NCBI GenBank assembly: GCA_932521035.1
Contig: OW051492.1
Span: 8,370,001 to 8,434,000, forward strand
Length of the DNA: 64,000 bases
From: Oscheius dolichura
Taxonomy: Eukaryota > Nematoda > Chromadorea > Rhabditida > Rhabditidae
Direction of reading: 5' to 3'
Shown in pieces: positions 34,672 through 52,693 of this stretch. The first letter of the stretch is position 1, and every line of letters starts with the position of its first letter. The notes under the pieces are model-generated. The model did no database searches. It saw only the letters and a program-made list of their open reading frames with translations, and had not been told where the DNA came from. Position numbers and translations under genes: made by a program.

Positions 34672-36862
34672 CTATAATTAATCACTGACCTTCTTGGTCC
34701 TCCAGTGTGAACCTTTGCTCCTCCTCCATCTATCTGTCTCTCTTACTCTTCCCGTTTCCGCTCCTGTCCTTCATCCTATTTTCTTTTTCTGGTTGGGTGA
34801 GGTGAGCAGCTCAATTTGGCCGGCCAAGTCCACCCGCCAGGCTCTTCCACCCTGCTTATCTTCTTTTGTTCTTCTTGAGGATTACAGTAGTCAAGACATT
34901 GAGACTAGAGGCCGAGGCCTGCCTGTGTTTCTGAGGTAGAGAAAGGGCGGGGTCGTTGCTTACAGAGGGGAGGAGAATAGAGAGCCGACCGGGCTTCCTT
35001 CGGGAGACGGCCTCTACACACCGACAAATCCCTGGCTCTCGACTTCTTAATCCACGGGATACTGTAGACTACAGTATGTAGCCCGGCGCAAACGTCCAAA
35101 TAAATCTTCCCAAGGGAGATGCGGGTCCTCGAGGGAGGACGCGGTGGACAGCTCCGATCCGTCACCAAAGTCCCGGCCAAAAGGCTGAATTGGCCGGCTT
35201 GGTGGCCACCTAAATCTAGCCACTTTGTATTGACTGCGTAGCCCATATGATACTCAGAGGTGCTGATTTAATACAAGGAGGATCTCATCGCGAAAGCGTC
35301 TCTCCTGCTTTCCACCTGAACTTCTCTCCGTAGTCTCAATTTGGATCTCCCGTTCTGCATGCCATCCTCTTTCCGTCTCCTCTGATCTCCCAGTCTCTAA
35401 ATTCTCCTTTTCCAGTCCTCTTTCTCTTCTTTTCCCTATTTCCCCATCTCCCCCATAAATTGTCAAATTTTCAGGGTAGTTAAATCTGAGATCAACGTCT
35501 CTTGCCGTTCATAATCGTCGTCCCCGCTTCTTTACCCACCCCGTCACAGCCGAAAAAGAAGAAAAAGAAGAGGAAAAAGACCGAGGTAAGTTATCTGTAA
35601 AAAGAGATGAGGTGTGGGGAAAGTGGTCAGGTGGGGGTCTACTCTTTTTGGAGAGAATTACTCATCTGGAGGAGGAGACGCGGGCAGAGGACGCGCTAAC
35701 GTCGCGAAAACGGGGCATTGCCCCGGGTTTGGCTGCCTAACAAGATTACTGTAGAATCTACAGCTACAGTAACCCATTGGAACAGTAGTAAACGTTCTGA
35801 CTACCGTAATCCTGCCGATCCTCTGATCCTGATGTGTGAACTGGGTACAATCGAGCTGTTGTCCTTTGACGATTACGGTAGCTATGAATCAGTGTCTCAT
35901 AACAACCAGGCCTCTTTTCTAGCTGTCCAGAGACATAAACTTTCTCATTTGGAAACATTGTTTTATTTGCCGTCCTATTTGAAGTTTATAGCATTTCGAA
36001 CTGAAGGGGGGTGCCCGAGCCTTCTGGAATCTCACCGCTCTTGGCCATTGTGAGCCCAAGAAACTAGAGTAAGCATTTCTTCATCCTCTGTAGAACCGTC
36101 AGTGGGTAGGATTACTGCAACGCTGAATATGAATTGGGTAAACCCCGGGCCGACGGCAATCCTTGTTGGAAACGAGTCAAACCGAACAGAAGCCGGCCAG
36201 GGACTCCAATTCCAAGAATTACCAGTTGTCATCTCACATTCTCAATCTCTCTAACTAGGGCGGTGACAAAGTAGGAGATCGTGATGGGGGATGAGATTGA
36301 CTCTCCAGAAAGAGCCTATCTCCTTCAAGCTCCGATCTCCCCTTGCGCCTCTTCGCTGGAAATCTAGCTATATCAGCTCTTGCCAGTAGTTTTCCTTTCT
36401 CAGCTCGTCCAGTTAGAAACTAGATCTTGTAATGAGTTGGACTTTGAGTATGGGAGATCTAACGGCATATGGTCTTCACTCAATGGCTCGGCATCTTCTT
36501 TTCGTAGACTTCGCCCATGGTGGAAATCGGACAGTGAAATCCTTATAGATCCCTGGTCCACGATCTTGGGATCCTACAGTTAACAATTCCCCATTCATTT
36601 CTTTTTTTCTAATCTTCCTTTCTTCTATTTCGTCGCTGTTTTGGAGTCTTACCACAATTCTAGTCTCATAGTTGGGTTTTCCGCAGCTAGACAGCCTCTC
36701 CCGGTTGCCATCCGGGAATCTTCTTGAATAATTGAGTACAGTTGACTATTCTGCCACAGTTAGGCAGCCAAAGGCTATCAAAACCGTATATCTACCGTAA
36801 TTCACCCATTTTCCTCCAAAAAAGCACCCATTTCTCTCATCAAATTTGGTCGGGGACGTGTC

Positions 36863-37998
36863 CTGATGCACGCGTGCATGAGGACACCAGCGCGACAACA
36901 ATGTGGCTTACAAAAGAAAGAAAAGGCTCCTTCACCGTCCTTCAGACCTGCTTAGGACTTTTAACAACAAAATCTTTCTTGGCCCGCTTTTATTTTGAGT
37001 GAAGAATAGTTCTGGGATTTTGGTTTGAATCTGCTGCATGGAGCGATCTCCAAAGAATAAAGACTGGAGGGAAAAGACAACAACGAAGGGGGGTTGACGG
37101 GGCTTTGACCTCGTTCAACTAGGCCCCTCGCGAAGAGAAACAGTTCAGTTGCAGTCCCTTTTATTTCCTTCCAAAGAATCTATTTGCCCCTTTGGAAATA
37201 TTCTCGGCTGTAGGCGTTGAAGTAGAAGAGAACTTGGCGTATTTTTAAACCTTTTTTGTTGCCAGCGATCATGTATAGATGTTTGAGCTATCTTCTTGCC
37301 TATCACTTTGGCTAAGAAAGTGTTTCCATCTGGGTTTGGCCTATAAAGGCAGAGCTGTAAGCACAAACGTGACCTGACTGGCTCTGCCTACTTTTAGCCG
37401 GTCGGCGGAAGATTTTCACCACATTTGCAGCAGTAACTCGGGCATTCCTTGACTACTATCCAAATTTCAAGCATTATCTTTGAGAGCAGATCAAGGCCAT
37501 TCTAACCAACCAAATTTCTACCCGATAGATTGTTCATGGAATTCTTTATGGACACATAACTGTAAAAAACACCAAAACTCCTACTTGTATTTGCAAGAAA
37601 ATTCTTGAACGATCTATCGGGTAGGAATTTGATTGGTTAGAATCGCCTTGATCTGCGCTCAAACGTAATGCTTGAAGATTGGAAAATGGTCAAGGGATGG
37701 CCGAGCTACAGCTGCAGACATGGTGAAAATCATCCACCGACCGGTTAAAAATAAGTAGATCCATTTGACTCATTCACGTTTGCAATGAAAAATCGTGAGC
37801 AGGCCGGATCGGCCCTGGATTTCATGTCACGTATAGCTAAACAAGCTCTTCAAGACCGATATCGGATCATTTGCATCAAAGAACGTTCGTTCAAGTTGTG
37901 CTCACAGGATGGACTGATACACTCGTGCATCAGGACGCGTCCCATACTGGGGGGTGTCCTGATGCACGCGCTGGTGTCCTCATGCACGCGTGCATCAG
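36863..37998. repeat. 1.1-kb element with 28-bp exact inverted ends
   Basis: The 28 bases at 36863-36890 (starting CTGATGCACGCGTGCATGAG) recur as the exact reverse complement at 37971-37998. Extra copies of GTCCTGATGCACGCG lie just inside the right end. A second fold-back element (37388-37758) sits inside. No transposase-like frame is visible. Confidence 0.6.
37388..37758. repeat. 370-bp fold-back element, about 150-bp arms
   Basis: The left arm (CTACTTTTAGCCGGTCGG ... CTACCCGATAGATTGTTC) and the right arm are reverse complements over about 150 bases with scattered mismatches, around a loop of about 65 bases. Part of the arm is shared with the element at 31980-32256. Confidence 0.75.
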
Positions 37999-38947
37999 TA
38001 TACCGAGCCAATTTGGTCTAGTTGGGCAAAATATGCCATTAGTCCAAGATCAGGTACCTTTTACTGTCTTTCCACCTTCAAACCTCACAAAACAGCCACA
38101 GTTCACACCACAAAACACATTTTTCAATCGAAAGGAGGACGACCATTTCGTTTGTTTATAAGCTACGGTGGTGATTCACAATCGGCGGTCATTATCAGCC
38201 AGAGTTGAGTAATCCTCCCTGTCATCTTATCTCTTTGGCGGCTATTGACCGGGTTACTCCCTCATTTTTCCCCCTAAAACTAGTCATAAATTGCTCTTAT
38301 TATTAAAGTCCATTTGAAAAGGAGTCTTTCGTTTAAAGACTCCCATGCCCGGGTCGCATAGAGTCCCACAACCGAGAGGATTACGGTAGCTGGGGTCGGT
38401 TCTCTGCGTCCCGGGGCTGGGCCTCGCGCGCGGTCTGCGCAGCGGTCGTTCTCTCGCCCCTTCCCCTAGCAAGTGGAGAGAGGCCGATCACCTTTGTTGG
38501 GGTCTTTTTGCTCTTTTGCTACTCTACTGCTCGAGAGACGAGAGAGAAGCCGCCGAGACCTGTCCCCATCTACCAGCCTCTTCCTCCTCCTCCTCCTCCC
38601 TGTGATATTCTTATAATATTACCCACTCGTCTATATAATTCTTCTTCTCTCTTATTATTCTTAATATTATTGACTGGACACAGCAGCCACCCCCGGGATC
38701 GCTACGAGACGCTCACCTGCTCCTGCTCTCTTTTTCGGCTTCCACCCCCGTCCATCGTCAAATGTCCGTTACCTGATGCTGTATTCTAATTATTCGTGCT
38801 AGGACCCGATTATTATTAATACAGTCATCGTCGTAAGAAGAAGAAGAGAAGAAGAGAAGAGAGCCCCGCCGCCGAGAGAGAGAGTATCCCCGTCGTCCTC
38901 TCTAAAAGACGAGATCTCCTCTACTTCGTCTCGTCGACCTCCTCGCG

Positions 38948-45472
<6,525 letters not shown>

Positions 45473-46724
45473 AGTTGGGCGTCGCCGGGTGCGTGTCTTT
45501 CGTGAAATCGGTCTTTTCTCTACAACAGAAAATTAAAAAATATAAGAAAGAAACTGACCGTATGTAGGAATCGTTCAAGCTGTGCCGATTTGACGCGGGT
45601 ATATTAATTCTTCCTCTTGTACCCCAGTCCATTCGGCCTCCTCTAGTCGCACATCGCTTATATTTCTTTATACCGTATACATAAAATATAAATATATTCT
45701 GTTTCATTTTTATATTCTTCCCCCCTTCTCCTCAACTCTTCTTTGCTACCATCTTTGTTATATTAATTAATTAATTACATTTACTAGTCTTCCCCCCAAC
45801 CAGTACCAGTCCTCAATTTCTGCCCAGTCTTGAAAAAAACATGTGCTCCCCAGAATCTGATCACCCTTCCCCCTTTCTTCATCCCACATTACAAAGACTT
45901 CGCCCTTTTAATTTTCTTCAGATTTTTTTCTTGTGTTCGCCACAATATTATGTCGTTACTTTGACGATATGTTGTATCAAATACATTTTATATTTGCGAA
46001 ATAGCTCCTAATTTTATTTAATTGAACTCTCACACTCACACAACTTCTTCGTATACACATGTTTTGTGGATCTATGTGGTTTTGTTTTGTTAATTCGCGG
46101 AGAAAAAAAAGAGATTCAAAGTCCTATTGAGTGTGAACGTTTTGTAAATGGTCGGGTGAAAAGAACGATGACAATCTACAAACTGAATGGAAATACCAGG
46201 CCGGTGATAAAGCTTGAGAAACATTTCGACGATCAAATGCGACACGACGGCATTTGAATTAAAATGTTCACCTCGTCATCTTCTCGGAAATTAGGCAATC
46301 ATTTAATTATTTCCTATGATCTCTACACTGTTGGCTTAGTTATCTACTACGTGAAATCGACAAGCTGTGAGAGTGAAAAAAAGAAGCCTAAACCACCTCT
46401 TGTTCAAAACCGTAGATCGATCCTGCCAAGGAACTTTCATCAATCCATGTCATGTTTCTTGCGGCATACGATGTTGAGCTCCAATTTCCGGTGCAGTCGA
46501 TCATGTTTGAATCATCACACCTTGTAAATCCTCATTTGATTTGTCTGCGAGCAATGTTATAGCACGAAGAAAATTTTCCATGGGGAATAATAACAAGAAA
46601 TTGAGAGGAAGGATGTATTTCAATAAATAACATACAGATCAGACATATGATAACGGGATATCTTCAACGGGTAAAACCAACAACTTTTAACGATTACTTG
46701 AAATATAATGCTCATTTAAATGGT
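45473..46724. other. 3' UTR of egl-30 and spacer
   Basis: AT-rich. Short plus-strand frames at 46066-46257 (ECERFVNGRVKRTMTIYKLN) and 46264-46527 look protein-like in places but have no start context, splice partners or recognisable family. Probably mostly UTR and spacer between two convergent genes. Confidence 0.45.
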
Positions 46725-47701
46725 CTAGATAGTTTCTCGATTTCCTGCCTTGCTTGCGTTTTCAACCATAAAGTAAAGGAAAACCAAAGCAGCTGTGAAG
46801 AGGACGAGTTTGAGCACAGTGTAGACCTAGAGGTAAATGATAAAGAAGAAACCTCATACGAACCAGGTTAGATCCGTTAGTACGCAGAGGGCTGCGACGA
46901 AGAACTGACTCTTCCCGAAGGAGCATCATTTCATCGTCTGGAATAATTCTACTGGATTCTTCACCATAGTCACTATCTTCATCATGCGCCTAAAAGAGAA
47001 GGTGATGAATATCAATTTCAACTTACAAAAGGAGAAGGAGACTTCTTAACGGCACGTTGTCTGGGAGTAGCTTCCAAAGATGGATAGATATCATTCAGAA
47101 TAACAGGCTGCTCTTCGTGTGACTATAAATAAATAAATAAATAGAACTATTTAAAACTGAAGCACATTAATAATTTACGAGATGAAAAGGTTATTTCAAC
47201 TGGTCTCTGATAAAATTGGGATTTAAAGAAATCTGTTGCTGTTTGATATAGGATAAAAAGTGAAAACTAACCTCATCGTGATTGTAACTATCGCCGTCTC
47301 CGCTACCATTGATCAATACAGCTCCACCGCCTGAAAAAAAATTTTTATTGGACAACTGCGAGCAGTCCGCGCTGTCTCGTTTTCTACTAAGCAGAAATAT
47401 ACGCCAACGCCAAGAATTCTACTTGCACAGAAATAGTAGAGCATAAAAAAGCTAAGCAAAATTATAGGCTCGAAAACAGTCACAAAAAAGCTACAAAGCT
47501 GTTGAATATTACTGAAGTATTTCCTTACCGGTAATTCCATCCAGTTTCTTCAATTTGTTAACGTAAAGTTTGCGGGATGTTGCGCTTATACCTCCAACGT
47601 TCACTCCGTGCTGTGTAAGAGCCTAGAAGGAAAGATGAAGTAATGAAGATCCAAATGCCTACCTCTTTGAGCTCCTGGTCAGTTATGTTGTCGTAGTCCA
47701 T
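46725..47701 (-). CDS. emr-1: Emerin-type LEM-domain inner nuclear membrane protein
   Basis: 171 aa; C. elegans EMR-1 is of similar size. Exons in transcript order: 47701-47663, 47622-47529, 47330-47272, 47122-47027, 46989-46864, 46826-46725, all in phase. The LEM domain occupies residues 1-44 (MDYDNITDQELKEALTQHGV, then GGISATSRKLYVNKLKKLDG) and should bind BAF and thereby chromatin. A hydrophilic middle with Ser/Pro and acidic stretches follows, then a single C-terminal membrane helix (VLKLVLFTAALVFLYFMV) and a short lumenal tail. A TATTTGCAG acceptor lies 22 bases before the ATG. It is convergent with egl-30. Confidence 0.92.
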
Positions 47702-48602
47702 TAGTTGTGAGATTTAATCTCTCCTGCAAATAAAGTAAATACTGTGTAGTACATAAAGAGACAGAATAATTGAAGATAATAAGATATCACTTGAAACAAA
47801 AGAAGGAAATGCCTCCAAAAATTGGTTATGGATACGGCCGCTTTCTTCGCTTATATTCGAAATTCTTTTTCGCTTTTGCAAGATGATCCAGCATAGCATA
47901 AGCTCTACAATATCAATAGAAAATAACACTACAAGCTAATCGATATGAATTGATGGGAAAATGATAAGAAGGCAGAGATAAAATCAATTTCAAATGAGAA
48001 GCGGGTTAAAGGTCTGAAATCAATTGGCAACGGTCCATCGACGAGAAAACGGGCTGTAATTACGGTGTAGCATACTTCATCTCCTGCTGGCTCGCAAAAG
48101 ATCTCGCACAATTGGAAGAAAACGTAAGCCAACAATGAATCAAAAGGAATTACGCACAAAACAATGTGTACATCATGGAAATCGCATACAAGAGCACATA
48201 ACAAACGAGAAAAATGAAAATTTGAATGAAATTGTAGAGTGATAGAAACGTTACATTGAACCGCAATCAAAGGGAACTTTTGATGAAAGTCATAACATTC
48301 TACATCGTTGCACACCTTATCTACGTCAAATTCATCATTATTCAAAGCTGCCACCACCTCCTCGTCAATCTCTGCCCCGTAAAACAAGCTTATCCATTCC
48401 AAAAATAACAATTTCGTCCTGCTAAAGCAAGACACGCCGTGCTGATGATGTGAATCCGCCCCGGTCTCGTCTGTTTGCACGTCAGTTCCCTATTTAGGAA
48501 GAGTGTTCCCCCGAGACTTTAGAAACGGTAGAAGTGGTGGGCGGAGTTTCCAAAACTCCATATAAGCAGAGCTCTAATCGGCTACCAGTACGACTTTGCG
48601 CC
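47702..48602. other. Spacer with an open minus-strand frame
   Basis: Between the divergent emr-1 and nlp-12 starts. A minus-strand frame is open for about 183 codons (48480-47929) but contains no Met codon after its non-ATG first codon. I could not build splice junctions that make it a gene. It contains strings such as EIDEEVVAALNNDEFDVDKV. Confidence 0.4.
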
Positions 48603-50436
48603 ATGTTCCGACAGCTTGTTCTAGTTGTTGTACTTTTTGTCTGCTCCTTGCTGGCCGACAATATGCAAACCTTTGATCGTCAGGACAGAGACTACAGGCC
48701 GCTCCAGGTAAGAGACATTTTACTTTTTTTATCTTGTTCACTTTGAGTTTCCTTTTCCTCATTTTATATCATTTATGTTCTTTGCTAAAATTATTTCTAA
48801 AAACCTGTCTCCAAAAACTCATCTATTTTCTCATTGGTGACGCCGGGTCTTTTAGGGTAATTGCTTGTTTTTTTTCATTTCTTCTTTTCTAACGGGTGGC
48901 TCTAATAACCAAAAGGAGGTTATCAACACCTAAAGAAGTGGTTACAGTATGTCTCCTGCTGAAGCCAAGATCTCTAAAAAATAATGAAGCTAATATAAGA
49001 AACACTCTGCCTCTTCTCTTTTGCTCGTTCACCTTATTCATAGACTTTTAGGAAAATGTTGTTCTTCTGTCCGCACTTGAGGGCAATGTGTTTCAATTGA
49101 ACTTCTTCCCAATAGTCTGTAAAAGTCACTTCTTGTCCAGTAGTCCCATTAGTGAAATGACAAGAATTATGAGCAACACAGCGGTTGTTTCCTCCTTTTG
49201 CCGAGTCAAGCTGCCCTCTACAGACTATTATTTTGTAATTGGAAATTTATTGTTTTGCATTTTACTCTTCCTTCTCTTTTTCTAATCTTTCTTCCAATGC
49301 TAATTCTTTCAGGCTTTTCACCTAATTATCCTGATTCGTTGCCCTATGCAAAACACCATTTTCTGTGAATCTTTTGCTTTTCTTTTAGAATTGGAAAAGA
49401 ACGAGATTCTAAACGTATTGCCATCCAGCAGCCTGCATTTTTCTGGTCTATTTCATCAACCCCTACGGTCTTCTAAACATCAATGAGTAGCCCATTCTCT
49501 TCCAAGAACGTCTCTTTTTCATTGATTTCTTTTCCTTTTTTGAAAATCCTGCATCTTCAAGAAGACACAACCATTGCTGTGTCATCTGAAACATGTCATT
49601 TTCCTTCTTTCACGCAATCTTCTAATTTCCTTCTGTTAAATAATCTCGGTAATTATTGGTTCAAGGTAGATGAAACGATATGTGAATTTGTAATGAAGCT
49701 AGCACAGATTCTCCCCCGCGTCCTCCCCCCGGGGACAGCTTCTCAACCCATTAGGAACACAACCCACTGCCGTTTAGACTAATTGAAATACAACTGGGCA
49801 CTTCATAAAAGGCAGAAAAACTATTTAATGATTTGGAAACAGGACGGACGGCGAGGAGTGGGTGGTGAAGAGGGGAGGGGCACAGATTACGGTAGAGAAT
49901 GACACATTCCGGCGATTCTCGCCATTTTGACCGGGAAAGCTTCAAATAGAGTATTTTTGATTAGAAAAACTTGAAAATTCAAACGAGATATACTGAAAGG
50001 ACCGAAAAACGCCGCGTCCGCTGAATTACCCCAGGCCGCCGTTGATCCTCTGCTCTGCTTGAAATTTTCTACAACAGAGATGCTGCCATGGAAATAGCCA
50101 CATCGTGCCTTATAAAGAAAAGACACCTCTAAATATATAAGAAAAAGTCTTGTAGAATGCGAGGAGACCATTTACATTTTCATTTACTGGGACGAGAGGA
50201 CGCCGTGCCCATTGCGGCGGCTTGTTCCAGCCCGTACTAGGGATAAATCACTTCGCTTCCTCCTTTTCTCTCTCCATAAATTAATTCTCTCCATATTTCA
50301 GTTCGGTAAACGAGACGGCTACCGGCCTCTGCAATTTGGCAAGCGAGAATTCCGTCCCCTTCAATTTGGCAAACGATCAGGAGCACTTGGACCGTCCTTC
50401 TCCCTGGAGGACTATGTCTTCGTGCCGGCTCTTTGA
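48603..50436 (+). CDS. nlp-12: NLP-12/cholecystokinin-like neuropeptide precursor
   Basis: 79-aa secreted precursor. Exons: 48603-48707 and 50302-50436. A signal peptide (MFRQLVLVVVLFVCSLLA) is followed by three peptide units: DYRPLQFGKR, DGYRPLQFGKR and EFRPLQFGKR. Each carries a Gly amide donor and a KR cleavage site, and the first is preceded by a single Arg. The first two equal the C. elegans NLP-12 peptides DYRPLQFa and DGYRPLQFa, nematode CCK/sulfakinin-type ligands acting through CKR receptors on motor circuits. The third unit has Phe in place of Tyr. The 1.6-kb intron falls exactly between PLQ and FGKR of unit one. AATAAA lies at 50502. The C-terminal 18 residues look like spacer. Confidence 0.93.
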
Positions 50437-50656
50437 CCGCCAGCGGGTCCCTAGGCGATATAGAGAGAACATCGGCCACCACCACCATCCTCCCCACCAC
50501 AAATAAACATATTTTGTTAATAAAAGACTCTCGTTCGTTTGTGCACTTTCCACGGTTGACTGGCTCGGCTGGGGCCGGCTAGCCTCCCCTGGTTCCCCCG
50601 CTTTATTAGTCGTTTCCTAAGGAGAACTCCCTCCTCCCCTGTCTGCCCCAGCCACA

Positions 50657-52574
50657 ATGGACTTCGAATGCTGGGAATCGAGAAATCTCGCCAGGTGTAC
50701 ACTTTCGGAGGCCTATAGACGGGTTCTCTACCACCTGGCCGAGGTGAGTCTGTCTCTTATTCGGAACCAACCGTCTATAGAAGAAGAAGAAGCCTTCCTC
50801 TGGTGAGGAGGAAGACGAGGAGACGGATGACAAGAAGAATAGTCGAAGAATCCTGAGCAGAGAACGCATCTCCAGGTACAGTAACCCCGATCCCCTGGCT
50901 AAATTGAAGTTTTGGAGGGCAGATAGTCAAGAGTAGTCAACAAGAGAGGGACGAGCTAATTTAGGAAGGGGATTCCAGCTGGATACCGGGGCACCCCCTA
51001 GTCATGGGAAAAAGAAGGGCTAGGGGGTTTTATTTGGAGGTAGGAGATCCAAAAGTTGGGGCTTGGAAAGCCGCAGACTGTAGGAGTGGCCAAGGGACCG
51101 GGAAGTTTCCTGAGCCTGTAAATCGCTATCCTCCCGAGCCACAAGTATTTCGACCCGTTGCGCCCTATTCCTGGTAAAATTCTCAATGGAACCCTTTTCT
51201 ACAGGCCAAGGGTTACAGTATACCGGGATCTGTGTCAAGATCCCCTTGATGGATTTTTGATCCTGGATGTGTTGAATGTACTGCAGCTGGGAACGCTGTT
51301 CGAGGCGGGCTGTAAAGGTGTCGAAAATCTCGCCCTCTCCTTATTTCCGCCCATTTTGAACCTTACCACTGAGAAACACTGTCCTTCACACTTCCTCCTT
51401 CTTCTTTTCAGAGTGCCCCGTCCTAGCGGCGACGAGGAGTCCAATCTCCCCTACTACCGGCGCTTTTCTCGAGGAATGGGCCTGCTGTCCTCCTCCGAAG
51501 AGAATCTCCCATCGGCAAAGTTAGACCAAAGTCAATTTCCCCCCTCTCCCAATTTCAGACCCCAAAAAGAATACATCCAAATCCGTGACCATCATAAAAA
51601 CCCGAATGTTCCTCATTATCGCCGCTTTGCTCGGAGTTCGTCGCTCAGTACCCCGTCACCCGCCTCCTCGTCCTCCTCGGAGGAGTCTGCCCGGCCGGCC
51701 AGCCGTCTTCCTCCTCTTTTTCGTTATCCCGAACCCGACACCGGCTCTATTATTGTTTGGCCAGCTTCTGGTCGAATGAATGCGTTCCTAGGAAAGGCAA
51801 AGATTGAAGAATTCATCAAGAAGGTACGTTTCAGTGGGGGATTTCAAAGGGTGGCGGCGGGACGACGGCTTTTGGCGCTTGAAGATTCGCTTGAAACAGA
51901 ATTATCACCGTAGTTCCATGCACCAGATCAATGCCTATCTTCTGTTGTGGTCAGAACCAAAACATCATGGTAGGGGTCCGCGCTGACCGGCATTTTAGCT
52001 GCAAACCGAGTGCAATTGACCAAAAAGTGCGCAAAAACATTGGCTTGCACTGTCTCCTAGGCTGAAATCTTTGTTCTGAACACAAGAGAAGATAGCCCAG
52101 AGTCTTCTGTATGGAATAAAGTCAAAGATCCTTTTCGGAACGGTCGAACTGCCAACAAACCATCCTCCCCGGGATGGCCGAGTGGGGGCGCGCTGGGCCC
52201 CATGGAAATTCCTGCGGCCAGCGACTTCCCCCCTTTTCAGAATTGGCAGTTCAGTACCCGTATCAAGTACCGTATCGAATTCAAGTGTATCATCCGTCTC
52301 CGGGGAATAGACCGCTACAAGTACAGTACCCTCTGGTCCAATGGCTACTTCTCCTCCAGGTAGTCTGCCCTCTTTCCCAAAGGATATTCCCAGAATCTTC
52401 TTCACCATTGACGCCAGCTCGGAGGATGACTATGTGCCCGTGATAATGACCTATTCCCTGCCGGATGGAAAGCACCTCCATCGGCCCACCTCCTCCGAGT
52501 CCCACGTGCTCCACTTCCTCAAAAATTTGGACCCGATGCTGGGGAAGAGCTCGGCTTTTATCAAAAAGACGTGA
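50657..52574 (+). CDS. Unrecognised 357-aa protein with YRRF motifs
   Basis: Exons: 50657-50743, 50781-50875, 51412-51823, 52061-52359, 52394-52574, all in phase; introns 1 and 4 are 37 and 34 bases. It begins MDFECWESRNLARCTLSEAY, followed by a Lys/Glu/Asp-rich stretch. The middle has two related motifs, NLPYYRRFSRG and NVPHYRRFARS, in Ser/Pro-rich sequence. The C-terminal third looks like a beta-rich domain (RIKYRIEFKCIIRLRGIDRY, then IFFTIDASSEDDYVPVIMTY). I do not recognise the family. The ATG is five bases after a CCCCAG acceptor, and AATAAA (52577) is three bases after the stop. The next gene starts about 120 bases downstream on the same strand. An alternative end at 51913 without splicing to exon 4 is possible. 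Confidence 0.6.
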
Positions 52575-52576
52575 CC

Positions 52577-52693
52577 AATAAAGAGTACATCAATTTAGCC
52601 ATTTCTATTCCTCTCTCATTTTATATTCTGGGGATATCAGGATCCTGTCGAACGAGTAAGCTGCTTCTTTCTCAGTCATTGCTTCTCTCCGTC
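52577..52693 (+). promoter_or_regulatory. Operon-like intercistronic region
   Basis: AATAAA at 52577-52582 is followed about 90 bases later by a TTCTTTCTCAG acceptor ending at 52675, and the next ATG lies at 52694. This spacing matches nematode operons, where 3'-end formation is coupled to SL2-type trans-splicing. Inferred from spacing only. Confidence 0.5.

Larger units (their letters stand above)
34672..38480. other. Repeat-rich spacer upstream of egl-30
   Basis: No complete gene found. It includes several CTACMGTAATCC motifs (around 34572, 35764, 35803, 35870, 38384), a lone Lys/Arg-rich exon-like stretch at about 35551-35585 (PKKKKKKRKKTE, between CACAG and GTAAGT), and the nested inverted repeats at 36863-37998. 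Confidence 0.45.

Noticed and set aside
47929-48480. Minus-strand frame of about 183 codons between emr-1 and nlp-12
   Set aside because: It has no ATG start, contains no internal Met and could not be spliced into a gene, although its length is unusual for AT-rich DNA.
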